Assembly: GCA_902782125.1 (NCBI GenBank)
Contig: CACZMA010000004.1
Span: 186,001-250,000 of the forward strand
DNA length: 64,000 bases
DNA from: Oscillospiraceae bacterium
GTDB taxonomy: Bacteria; Bacillota; Clostridia; Saccharofermentanales; Saccharofermentanaceae
Direction of reading: 5' to 3'
This document shows, piece by piece, positions 51,639-60,153 of this stretch (position 1 is its first letter; each line of letters starts with the position of its first letter). The notes beneath the pieces are model-generated. The model was not told the DNA's origin and made no database searches. It saw nothing but the letters and a program-made list of their open reading frames with translations. Position numbers and translations under genes: made by a program.

Positions 51639-52820
51639 ATGAGAGTATTGTCTATCTTAGGTTCAACCGGCTCTATCGGTACACAGACACTTGAAGTAGT
51701 AAGGCGTAATCCCGAGGACTTTAAGGTTGCAGGTCTTGCATGCGGTTCGGATATCGAACTCCTCTATAAACAGATCGAAGAATTCGGCCCTGAAGCCGTA
51801 TCTGTTGCTGATCCTGCAAAAGCAGATGAATTGAGGTCAAGGATCAATTCAGCCGGAATTAAGACAGAAGTCCTGAGCGGTGAGGACGGAGTCATATCTA
51901 TCGCGACTCTGGGTTCATGCGACACTGTTGTTGGAGCGATGGTCGGAGTGGCCGGCCTTCTTCCGACATATAAGGCGATCTTGGCCGGCAAGGACATTGC
52001 TCTTGCAAACAAGGAGACTCTTGTATCAGGCGGAGATGTTATCATGCCGCTCGTTAAGGAGAAGGGCGTAGCACTTCTTCCGGTCGACAGCGAACACTGC
52101 GCCATATGGCAGTGTCTCAGGGGCGAGAAAGCTTCCAATCTTGACAGGATCCTCATTACTGCTTCAGGCGGACCTTTCCGCGGTAAGTCCAGGGATGAGC
52201 TTGTCGGAATGACTGCAGAGAATGCATTGAAGCACCCAACCTGGAAGATGGGCGGAAAGATCACCATTGATTCATCTACAATGATGAATAAGGGTCTCGA
52301 GATCATAGAAGCCCACCATCTCTTCGGCGTAAGCGTTGACAGGATCGATGTTGTCGTTCATCCGCAGAGTGTAATTCATTCCATGGTCAGGTTCTGCGAC
52401 GGATCTGTCATGGCTCAGATGGGCAAGCCTTCCATGATACTTCCGATCATGGTCGCTCTCTATTATCCCGACAGAGGTCCAAGGATCATAGAAGAGTTTG
52501 ATCCTTTTGCAAAGGGACTTTGCAATCTGACTTTTGAGAAGTGCGATACCGATGTATTCGGACTCGTTGATCTTGCGTATGAAGCAGGAAGACAGGGCGG
52601 TATCCTGCCTGCTGTCATGAATGCAGCAAATGAGGTTGCCGTTAACGCTTTCCTTAACGGGAAGATCGGTTTCCTCGATATCGAGAAGACGGTTAAGGCT
52701 GTCTACGATGATTATTCAGGCAAGACATTGCCTGAATCGATAACTATTGAAGATGTTCTTTCCTATGACAGGGAAGCCAGGATAAAAGGTGGAGAATATA
52801 TAAGTAAATGGGCGGATTAA
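51639..52820 (+). CDS. dxr: 1-deoxy-D-xylulose 5-phosphate reductoisomerase
   Basis: About 393 residues; makes 2-C-methyl-erythritol 4-phosphate, the committed MEP step. Seen: the NADPH loop LGSTGSIGTQTLEV, ALANKETLVSGG, LPVDSEHCAIWQCL with metal-binding Asp/Glu, ITASGGPFR, HPTWKMGGKITIDSSTMMNKGLEIIEAHHLFG. ATG 51639 is preferred with GGAGAG nine bases upstream, but TTG 51636 is possible. It overlaps rseP by 13 bases. Confidence 0.95.
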   Translation: MRVLSILGSTGSIGTQTLEVVRRNPEDFKVAGLACGSDIELLYKQIEEFGPEAVSVADPAKADELRSRINSAGIKTEVLSGEDGVISIATLGSCDTVVGAMVGVAGLLPTYKAILAGKDIALANKETLVSGGDVIMPLVKEKGVALLPVDSEHCAIWQCLRGEKASNLDRILITASGGPFRGKSRDELVGMTAENALKHPTWKMGGKITIDSSTMMNKGLEIIEAHHLFGVSVDRIDVVVHPQSVIHSMVRFCDGSVMAQMGKPSMILPIMVALYYPDRGPRIIEEFDPFAKGLCNLTFEKCDTDVFGLVDLAYEAGRQGGILPAVMNAANEVAVNAFLNGKIGFLDIEKTVKAVYDDYSGKTLPESITIEDVLSYDREARIKGGEYISKWAD

Positions 52821-54157
52821 GCATCGGTTTAAGCATATTCATCGTCATCATAATGCTCGGGCTCCTGGTTACTGTCCATGAGCTCGGTCATTTCTGGGTC
52901 GCAAAGCTTCTCGGGATCAAAGCCTATGAGGTGTCTATCTTTGTCGGTCCGCAGCTTTTCCACTGGAAGGGGAAGGACGGAGTCGAGTATTCCATCAGAG
53001 CGATCCCTATCGGTGCTTATGTAAGATTTACCGATATCGATGAAGAAGGCAATGTCATAGAGAGCGATGATCCGGACCTTCTCATCAATAATCCCAGATG
53101 GAAGAGGCTTATCGTGTCCATTGCCGGACCTCTCATGAACTTTCTGCTGGGTACGCTGATCCTCTTTGGATTATTCTCTATCGTATCTTATCCGACACTC
53201 GATCTGATGCCTGCACCACAGGGTACTCAGCTCTATAATACTGAATACCAACCATTTGACACTATAGTAGCCGTTGACGGGAAGACTGTATTTACACCTT
53301 TTGATTATAGTTACAGGATCTCTTTGCCGAAAGCATCGGAAGATATTACCGTTACTCTTAGGTCAAAAGAGACCGGTGAATTGTATGATATTGTTCTGTC
53401 ACCTGAACTTGATACACAACCTTCAATCGGCATCCAATTCAATGTCGGAACTGATAATAAATATAACGGCTGGTATATTGTCTATGCTTTCGAGCAGCAG
53501 AACGGCGGTAATATTGTGCTCAATGCCGGTGATTATCTTGTGGCGGTAGACGGTGTCCCCGTATCCGAAGAAATGTTAGAAGTCTTTGACAGTTATGAGG
53601 CCGGTGATGTAATTCACATTACTTATGTTCACAATGGTCAGACTTATGAGGATGACCTGACGATTACGACTATGACTCTGTCTAACGGCAGAGGCATTAG
53701 GGTCTGGGATTACCGGGTAGAATCTCTTGAGCAGCTCGGTGAAGCTGCGCTCTGCTCGCTGAAGATGACGCCTTCGATCATGGTAGGATCCGTCCTTATG
53801 ATCGAGAATGCTTTTAAGGGCGAAGAAGAAGTTTATAACGTCGTATCCGGTCCCATCGGTGTAACAACTGCAGTTAATGACGTGGTTACCAGCGATGCCG
53901 GATCCGTATTAGATAAGGTATACTGGGTCATACTCCTTTGCGGAGTTATCTCAATCGGCCTGGTATTCACGAATATGCTTCCTATTCCCGGTCTTGACGG
54001 TGTACAGATCCTTCTTATCACTGTTGAGATGATCATGGGCAGGAAGATATCCAAGAAGGCTGAAGGCGTAATTAATGTAGTCGGTTTCTGTATGCTTATA
54101 GCACTCGTGTTATTCGCATTCTCATCCGACATTATCCGTATAATCGTAGAGCGTTAA
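52808..54157 (+). CDS. rseP: RIP metalloprotease RseP
   Basis: A 449-residue site-2 protease. The first helix carries HELGH (24-28). PDZ-like regions occupy about 130-310 (FDTIVAVDGKTVFTPFDY and GDYLVAVDGVPVSEE suggest two), and LPIPGLDGVQILL near 397 provides the third zinc ligand. In related bacteria it cuts anti-sigma factors and leftover signal peptides in the membrane. It is overlapped with dxr and followed by ispG after 10 bases. Confidence 0.94.
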   Translation: MGGLSIGLSIFIVIIMLGLLVTVHELGHFWVAKLLGIKAYEVSIFVGPQLFHWKGKDGVEYSIRAIPIGAYVRFTDIDEEGNVIESDDPDLLINNPRWKRLIVSIAGPLMNFLLGTLILFGLFSIVSYPTLDLMPAPQGTQLYNTEYQPFDTIVAVDGKTVFTPFDYSYRISLPKASEDITVTLRSKETGELYDIVLSPELDTQPSIGIQFNVGTDNKYNGWYIVYAFEQQNGGNIVLNAGDYLVAVDGVPVSEEMLEVFDSYEAGDVIHITYVHNGQTYEDDLTITTMTLSNGRGIRVWDYRVESLEQLGEAALCSLKMTPSIMVGSVLMIENAFKGEEEVYNVVSGPIGVTTAVNDVVTSDAGSVLDKVYWVILLCGVISIGLVFTNMLPIPGLDGVQILLITVEMIMGRKISKKAEGVINVVGFCMLIALVLFAFSSDIIRIIVER

Positions 54158-54167
54158 GGGGGCATAT

Positions 54168-55244
54168 ATGACCAGAGAAGTAATGATCGGCAATGTCCGG
54201 GTCGGCGGCGGAGCATCCGTAAAAATCCAGTCGATGAACAATACCGACACCAGAGATGCCAAGGCAACACTTGAACAGATCAGACAGTTTGCAGAAGCAG
54301 GTTGCGATATAACCAGAGTCGCTATTCCTGATATGGAAGCTGCTGAGGCTCTTAAGGAGATCACGGCCGGATCTCCGATACCTGTTGTTGCCGACATTCA
54401 TTTCGATTATAAGCTGGCCATCGCTTCTGCCCGTAACGGCGCTGCGAAGATCAGGATCAACCCGGGTAATATAGGCGGCGCAGATAATGTAAAAGCCGTA
54501 GTTGATGTATGTAAAGAGATGGGTATCCCGATCCGTGTAGGCGTCAATTCAGGTTCCATATCGCGTGATATCCTGGCCAAATACGGTGAAGTAAACGCTG
54601 ATGCAATGACCGAGAGCGCTCTCAGTGCAGTAAAGATCCTTGAAGATGCCGACTTCGAGAATATCGTTATCTCCATCAAGTCATCTTCTCCCAAGCTTAC
54701 CATCGATACTTACAGGATCCTCTCCAAGGCTTGTGATTATCCTCTTCACGTCGGTGTAACCGAAGCAGGAACAGTAAAGGAAGGCGTGATCAAGTCAGCA
54801 GTAGGTATCGGTGCACTTCTGGCAGAAGGCATCGGAGATACCATCAGGGTATCACTTACAGGAGATCCGATCGAAGAGATCTATGCTGCCAAGAGCATAC
54901 TCAAAGCTCTTGGCCTCAGGGACGGCGGCATAACATTTATCTCCTGTCCCACATGCGGCAGGACTCAGGTGCCCCTCATTGAGCTTGCCGAAGAGATCGA
55001 AGCGAAGGTAGCGCGCCTTCCTTATAATCTCAAGGTCGCAGTTATGGGCTGCGTTGTAAACGGCCCCGGAGAAGCAAGAGAATGCGATATCGGCATAGCG
55101 GGCGGTAAGAACGAATTTGTTCTGTTTGAGAAGGGGCAGCCGGTGAGAAAGATCCCGGCAGATCTGGTTGTTGATGAGTTTGTAAAGGAAGTGGTTAGAC
55201 TTGGAGAAGCAAAGAGCAAGGCTGACGGAGCTGCTGGAAAGTGA
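54168..55244 (+). CDS. ispG: 4-hydroxy-3-methylbut-2-en-1-yl diphosphate synthase
   Basis: A 358-residue [4Fe-4S] enzyme for the sixth MEP step. Seen: TREVMIGNVRVGGGASVKIQSMNNTDTRD at the N-terminus, VADIHFDYKLAIAS, INPGNIGG, and the cluster ligands in FISCPTCGRTQ and MGCVVNGPGEARECDIGIAGG. Length is normal for the bacterial short type. Its last 44 bases overlap the TTG start of polC. Confidence 0.96.
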   Translation: MTREVMIGNVRVGGGASVKIQSMNNTDTRDAKATLEQIRQFAEAGCDITRVAIPDMEAAEALKEITAGSPIPVVADIHFDYKLAIASARNGAAKIRINPGNIGGADNVKAVVDVCKEMGIPIRVGVNSGSISRDILAKYGEVNADAMTESALSAVKILEDADFENIVISIKSSSPKLTIDTYRILSKACDYPLHVGVTEAGTVKEGVIKSAVGIGALLAEGIGDTIRVSLTGDPIEEIYAAKSILKALGLRDGGITFISCPTCGRTQVPLIELAEEIEAKVARLPYNLKVAVMGCVVNGPGEARECDIGIAGGKNEFVLFEKGQPVRKIPADLVVDEFVKEVVRLGEAKSKADGAAGK

Positions 55245-58200
55245 GGCCTCAGCCTTTAAAGGAATAGATGGAATATATGTAGAATCTGTAGATATCTTCA
55301 AGCAAAAAGGTTTGATCAGCATAATGTTATCAGGAGCTGACAGCCTTGAGCCTGATAATGATCTGGCTTGTTATCTTGATAAGCTTAATGAGTACTATAA
55401 GAACACGGTAAACCTCATTTTTACCGACATAAGTGATCTTAACGGGATAACCGGAAAGATCGCTTCGCTTATCAAATACCAGGTCTTAAGAGATTCGGAT
55501 TCTGAGATCATAGAGCAGAGCAGTGTGATGGACTTATCCTGCGATGAGGGTAAGTTCGACATTATCCTGCCGGGTTACTGGGAGAACCTGTATTCCGATA
55601 ACGAGATAAAAGAGATAAAGGCTGCTGTCTGCAGAAGCTGTAAGCTGATAACGGGGATCGATCCGTCGGATGCAGACGGGATAGAGCTGCGTGTTGTCTA
55701 TAATCGTGCCGGCGGAGATGATGTATTGTCTCCGGAAGAGATCATCAGGAGAGCAAAAGAGAACGGTACTTACTACGAGAATGACGGCAATTATGAGAAG
55801 CCCGGAAAGCGTAAAAAGAAGACTGAAGGTCAGAGTGACAGAGTAGAAGAGAAGGAAGAAGAGCCCAAGGATAAGAAGCTCAGTACGTCTTCCTGGGAAT
55901 ACAAGTCTCAGCAGGGCCTTAAGGAAGCAAAGGAAGAAGAAGGCGGCAAGAAGGAATTCAGAAGGACTCCCAATGCCGAAGGCGCTATATTCGGCAGGGT
56001 AAAGACCGATGCAAAACTGGTCAAGATAGCTGAACTGTCATTGGGTGACTCAGATGTTAATGTCATTGGTACTGTCACGCTGCCGGAAGAGAATGCGTTA
56101 AGGCTCACCAAGTCTTTCAAGAAAGTAATCGCCAAGTTCATGGTAATGGATGACTCCGATGCTATCTCATGCATTGCTTTCCTTAAGCCTGAAGAGGCTG
56201 ACAGCTTTGAGAAAATGTTTGGCAAGGGCGGATTTGCCGGTTTCCAGGGCAACGTCGAGACGGATTCATATTCCGGTGAGAAGCAGCTCATGGTATCCGG
56301 TGCTTTCCCGGCAGACAAGCCGGAGGGAAAAAAGGACAAGGCTCCCAGGAAGCGTGTCGAACTCCATGTCCATACAAAGATGAGCGAGAGCGATGCCACA
56401 ACGGATCCTGCAGACCTTATCAAGACTGCGGCTGCGTTCGGTCATACCGCGTGTGCCGTAACCGATCACGGCGTTGTACAGGCGTTCCCGCATGTTTTCG
56501 AGGCGGCGAAAAAGATCAACAAGAAGCGCGGCGACGACGAACCGAAGTTCAAGACGATCCTCGGGTGTGAGGGTTACCTTGTAGATGACGGTCCTACAGT
56601 CTTTTACAACCTTCCCTATGACGCGGACAACGACAAAGAGCATGTGTTCAACGGAGATACTGAAGATGCTTCGCTGAACTTCATTGAGAAAGCAAAGTCA
56701 GTAGGATCCTTTGTTGCTTTATCCATCCGCAGGAACGGAGACGATGAATGCCGCGATACTTTCACCGGTGTGGCAGCTGCAAAATTCAGGCTTAAGGGTT
56801 ACAGACCTGTCAGGAAGCAGGAGGAAGGTGAATCCGAAGAAGCTGCAAAGGAATTTGCTTCACACGATATTGACAGGTCGTTGTGGAATGCTGATGAATT
56901 CCCCGAGGCTCTCTCTGATGCCATGATCTCTGCAAAAGAAGAAGAGAAACGCGAACCGATCGGAAGACTGTTCAATCAGGATAACCCTTCAGAGTGTGAA
57001 TATTCTGATTCAGATGAAGAGGTCATACCTGAAGTTCTTGAATTCGAACATGTGGCTGACTTCTATGCCGAATTTGAGGATGCTATCTACCCCGGAGAAG
57101 GCGAGCCATGCGAGTCTTATTTTGCCATGGGCGAACTTGTGGAGTTCATCGGTGATTCGTATGTCACAGGTGAAGACATCTTCACAACACTATCGTTCCT
57201 CAGAAGGGCCGGATACGGCATAAATATCGAAGAACAAAAGTACTACAGACATAAGTTCCTTATGCCTGCGACCAATGATGCGGATATTCTGAGATATGTA
57301 TTCGGTCGTGAGTATAAGGACGTTAATGATGCACTTAAGGCGAAGGGTATGACATTTGCTCCAAAGTCCACGGGAACTGATGCAGACGTCCTGCTGGACA
57401 GCTGTTATGCATCTGCAAATCTTCTTATCGATGCGCTGAAGGAAGAAGGTACGGTCGATCCCAATAAGATCAACTATAACCACGGGCATAAGACACCGAG
57501 AGAGATTAAGACAATCAGGACTAAAAAGAACCCGGGAGGAGCCCCGACTTATCACATCATATATCTTGCCAGGACTAATATGGGGCTCTACAATCTGTAC
57601 AGACTGGTCTCGGAATCCAACATCCATTATTTTGCAATGAGACCGAGAACGCCGAAGAGCCTGCTCAGATACTACAAGTCTGCACTGATCGTCGGCGGTG
57701 CGTGTGAACGCGGTGAGATATACAGATTCGTTATCTCAAAGTACAAAGAACTCGGCAGGGACAGGGTAAAGACAAGAGAATTCCTTAAGGATTCTCCTGA
57801 GTTTGCCGATATCCTGTCTTTGTACGACTATGTTGAGATACAGCCGCTGTGCAACAACATGTTCATTACCAGACAGAATCCGGCTGATTCTGATACGGGC
57901 AATGTTGCCGTAGATGAGAATGATATCAGGATAATCAATGAGCTTCTGGTTGAGACTGCTGACGATCACGGCATGCCAGTCTGCGCTACTACGGACTCTC
58001 ACTTCCTTAACAAGGAAGACGGTCAGTACCGTAAGTACCTTCTTATGAGTATGGGCTTCAAAGACGCTGAGATGCAGAGTAATCTGTACTTCAGGACCAC
58101 TGAAGAGATGCTCGATGAATTCAGCTATCTTGGCGAAGAGAAGGCTGAGGAAGTCGTTATCGATAACACCAATATAATCGCTGATAAGATCGAGTTCGGG

Positions 58201-60141
58201 ATCAAGCCTTTCCCTGACGGATCTTATCCGCCTCAGATCGCCAGAGCAGCCGCAGATATCAGGGATATCGCTTATACCAAAGCCAACAGGATGTACCGTC
58301 ATAAGGGCGTTCTTAACGAAGTGGTCAAGGCAAGGCTCGACAGGGAGCTTGAAGCTATCATCACCAACGGTTATGCGATCATGTATTACATCGCATACAG
58401 GCTTGTTAAGAAGTCGAATAATGACGGATATGTAGTAGGTTCCAGAGGATCAGTCGGTTCTTCGTTTGCCGCAACAATGTGCGGTATCTCCGAAGTCAAC
58501 CCGCTGCCTCCGCATTACAGATGTCCCAAGTGTCATTATGCAGAGTTCGATAATTCAGGTAAATACGGTTCGGGATATGATCTTCCTCCGAAGAACTGTC
58601 CTGAATGCGGTGAGAAACTAATACCTGACGGTCAGGATATACCTTTCGAGACATTCCTCGGATTCAAGGGAGACAAGCAGCCTGATATCGATCTTAACTT
58701 CTCCGGTGAATACCAGCCCAGAGCGCATGCGTATGTCGGCGTGCTGTTCGGCGGCACACATACATTCAAGGCAGGTACGATCGGTGCTTATCAGGATAAG
58801 AATGCTTATGCTGTCTGCCGCAAGATATGCGAGGAGAGGGGAGAACCTTTTACCCAGGCTCATCTTGCTTATATGTCCAGAGACATCATCGGTGTCAAGA
58901 GAACTACTTCCCAGCACCCGGGCGGTATCGTGGTTATCGCCAAGGAGATGGATGTATATGAGTTTACGCCCATACAGTATCCGGCAAACAAGACCGACTG
59001 CGGGATCATTACGACTCACTTCGATTTCCGTGCGATGCACGATACGATCCTCAAGCTTGATATCTTAGGTCACGCAGATCCTACTGTATTGAGGATGCTC
59101 AGTGATATTACAGGTGTTACGATCACCGATATTCCGATACCGGACGAGAAGGTAATGAGCCTTCTTACCGGAACTGAAGCACTCGGATTCCCCATAGATG
59201 CCACGGACGCCGGCTCTGCAACTTTGGGACTGTCAGAGCTCGGTACCAACATGGCAAGAGGAATGATCAAAGAGACAAAGCCTACAAGGTTCTATGATCT
59301 CGTACAGCTCATGGGACTGTCTCACGGTACGGACGTATGGACCGGCAATGCACAGGAACTTATAAGGAACGGCATATGTGACCTCAATTCCGTTATCGGA
59401 TGCCGTGACTCCATTATGACGACTCTTATCTATTGGGGTCTGCCCAATAAGGATGCCTTCGATATCATGGAGGCAGTTCGTAAGGGTAAAGTCGCTAAGG
59501 GCGAGTGTGCAAAATGGCCTGAATACATGCAGGAGATGAAGGATAACAAAGTTCCTGACTGGTACATCGAGTCATGCCAGAAGATCAAGTACATGTTCCC
59601 GAAGGCGCACGCTGCGGCTTATGCGATATCTTCACTGAGAGTTGCCTGGTTCAAGGTCTACTATCCTGAAGAATATTATTGCTCTTTCTTCACTCACAGA
59701 GGCGAAGGTCTGTTCAACGCCGAAGACATGTGCCACGGTCCGGAGAAAGTAAAGCAGAGAAGGATCGAGCTTGCTGATGAGATGCATGCAAAAGGCGATC
59801 CCAATACCAAGCTCAAGTTCTATTTCTATGAGCTCGTAGAAGAGATGTACGCCAGAGGCATTACTTTTGCTCCAATCACACTCGAAGATTCACTCGGCAC
59901 CAAGTTCGCCAAAGCCGGAGACAAGCTTATAAGACCGCCGTTCTGTGCGATCAGTTCGGTATCTCCTGCAAACGGTGAAGCGATAGAGAAGGCAAGGGCA
60001 GACGGTCCGTTCAAGAACAGGGAAGACTTCATGAACAGGACCAAATTAGGACAGTCCGTAACTCAAAAGCTCATTGATTACGGCGGGATCCTTGATGATC
60101 TCCCGGAGAGCGCACAGATCAATCTCTTTGACCTGCTGTGA
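55201..60141 (+). CDS. polC: DNA polymerase III PolC-type alpha subunit, degenerate exonuclease
   Basis: The 1646-residue replicative polymerase. The start is TTG 55201 with AAGGAAGTGG upstream. Order: N-terminal domain (1-180), a charged linker, the OB fold (about 265-360), and PHP part 1 with H389 and H391 (ELHVHTKMSESDA, TDHGVVQAFPH). The inserted exonuclease-sized region (about 475-760) follows, then PHP part 2 (TDSHFL), a zinc finger (CPKC..CPECG) and the polymerase with D1162/D1164 (PDIDLNFSGEYQ) and D1287 (LKLDILGHADP). The exonuclease motif I reads FVALSIRRNG (504-513) where FDVETTG is expected, so both acidic residues are Ser and Arg; motif II also lacks its Asp. Proofreading activity is probably lost. 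It is longer than the roughly 1440-residue Bacillus PolC. Confidence 0.94.
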   Translation: MEKQRARLTELLESEASAFKGIDGIYVESVDIFKQKGLISIMLSGADSLEPDNDLACYLDKLNEYYKNTVNLIFTDISDLNGITGKIASLIKYQVLRDSDSEIIEQSSVMDLSCDEGKFDIILPGYWENLYSDNEIKEIKAAVCRSCKLITGIDPSDADGIELRVVYNRAGGDDVLSPEEIIRRAKENGTYYENDGNYEKPGKRKKKTEGQSDRVEEKEEEPKDKKLSTSSWEYKSQQGLKEAKEEEGGKKEFRRTPNAEGAIFGRVKTDAKLVKIAELSLGDSDVNVIGTVTLPEENALRLTKSFKKVIAKFMVMDDSDAISCIAFLKPEEADSFEKMFGKGGFAGFQGNVETDSYSGEKQLMVSGAFPADKPEGKKDKAPRKRVELHVHTKMSESDATTDPADLIKTAAAFGHTACAVTDHGVVQAFPHVFEAAKKINKKRGDDEPKFKTILGCEGYLVDDGPTVFYNLPYDADNDKEHVFNGDTEDASLNFIEKAKSVGSFVALSIRRNGDDECRDTFTGVAAAKFRLKGYRPVRKQEEGESEEAAKEFASHDIDRSLWNADEFPEALSDAMISAKEEEKREPIGRLFNQDNPSECEYSDSDEEVIPEVLEFEHVADFYAEFEDAIYPGEGEPCESYFAMGELVEFIGDSYVTGEDIFTTLSFLRRAGYGINIEEQKYYRHKFLMPATNDADILRYVFGREYKDVNDALKAKGMTFAPKSTGTDADVLLDSCYASANLLIDALKEEGTVDPNKINYNHGHKTPREIKTIRTKKNPGGAPTYHIIYLARTNMGLYNLYRLVSESNIHYFAMRPRTPKSLLRYYKSALIVGGACERGEIYRFVISKYKELGRDRVKTREFLKDSPEFADILSLYDYVEIQPLCNNMFITRQNPADSDTGNVAVDENDIRIINELLVETADDHGMPVCATTDSHFLNKEDGQYRKYLLMSMGFKDAEMQSNLYFRTTEEMLDEFSYLGEEKAEEVVIDNTNIIADKIEFGIKPFPDGSYPPQIARAAADIRDIAYTKANRMYRHKGVLNEVVKARLDRELEAIITNGYAIMYYIAYRLVKKSNNDGYVVGSRGSVGSSFAATMCGISEVNPLPPHYRCPKCHYAEFDNSGKYGSGYDLPPKNCPECGEKLIPDGQDIPFETFLGFKGDKQPDIDLNFSGEYQPRAHAYVGVLFGGTHTFKAGTIGAYQDKNAYAVCRKICEERGEPFTQAHLAYMSRDIIGVKRTTSQHPGGIVVIAKEMDVYEFTPIQYPANKTDCGIITTHFDFRAMHDTILKLDILGHADPTVLRMLSDITGVTITDIPIPDEKVMSLLTGTEALGFPIDATDAGSATLGLSELGTNMARGMIKETKPTRFYDLVQLMGLSHGTDVWTGNAQELIRNGICDLNSVIGCRDSIMTTLIYWGLPNKDAFDIMEAVRKGKVAKGECAKWPEYMQEMKDNKVPDWYIESCQKIKYMFPKAHAAAYAISSLRVAWFKVYYPEEYYCSFFTHRGEGLFNAEDMCHGPEKVKQRRIELADEMHAKGDPNTKLKFYFYELVEEMYARGITFAPITLEDSLGTKFAKAGDKLIRPPFCAISSVSPANGEAIEKARADGPFKNREDFMNRTKLGQSVTQKLIDYGGILDDLPESAQINLFDLL

Positions 60142-60153
60142 GGATGACTTCTG

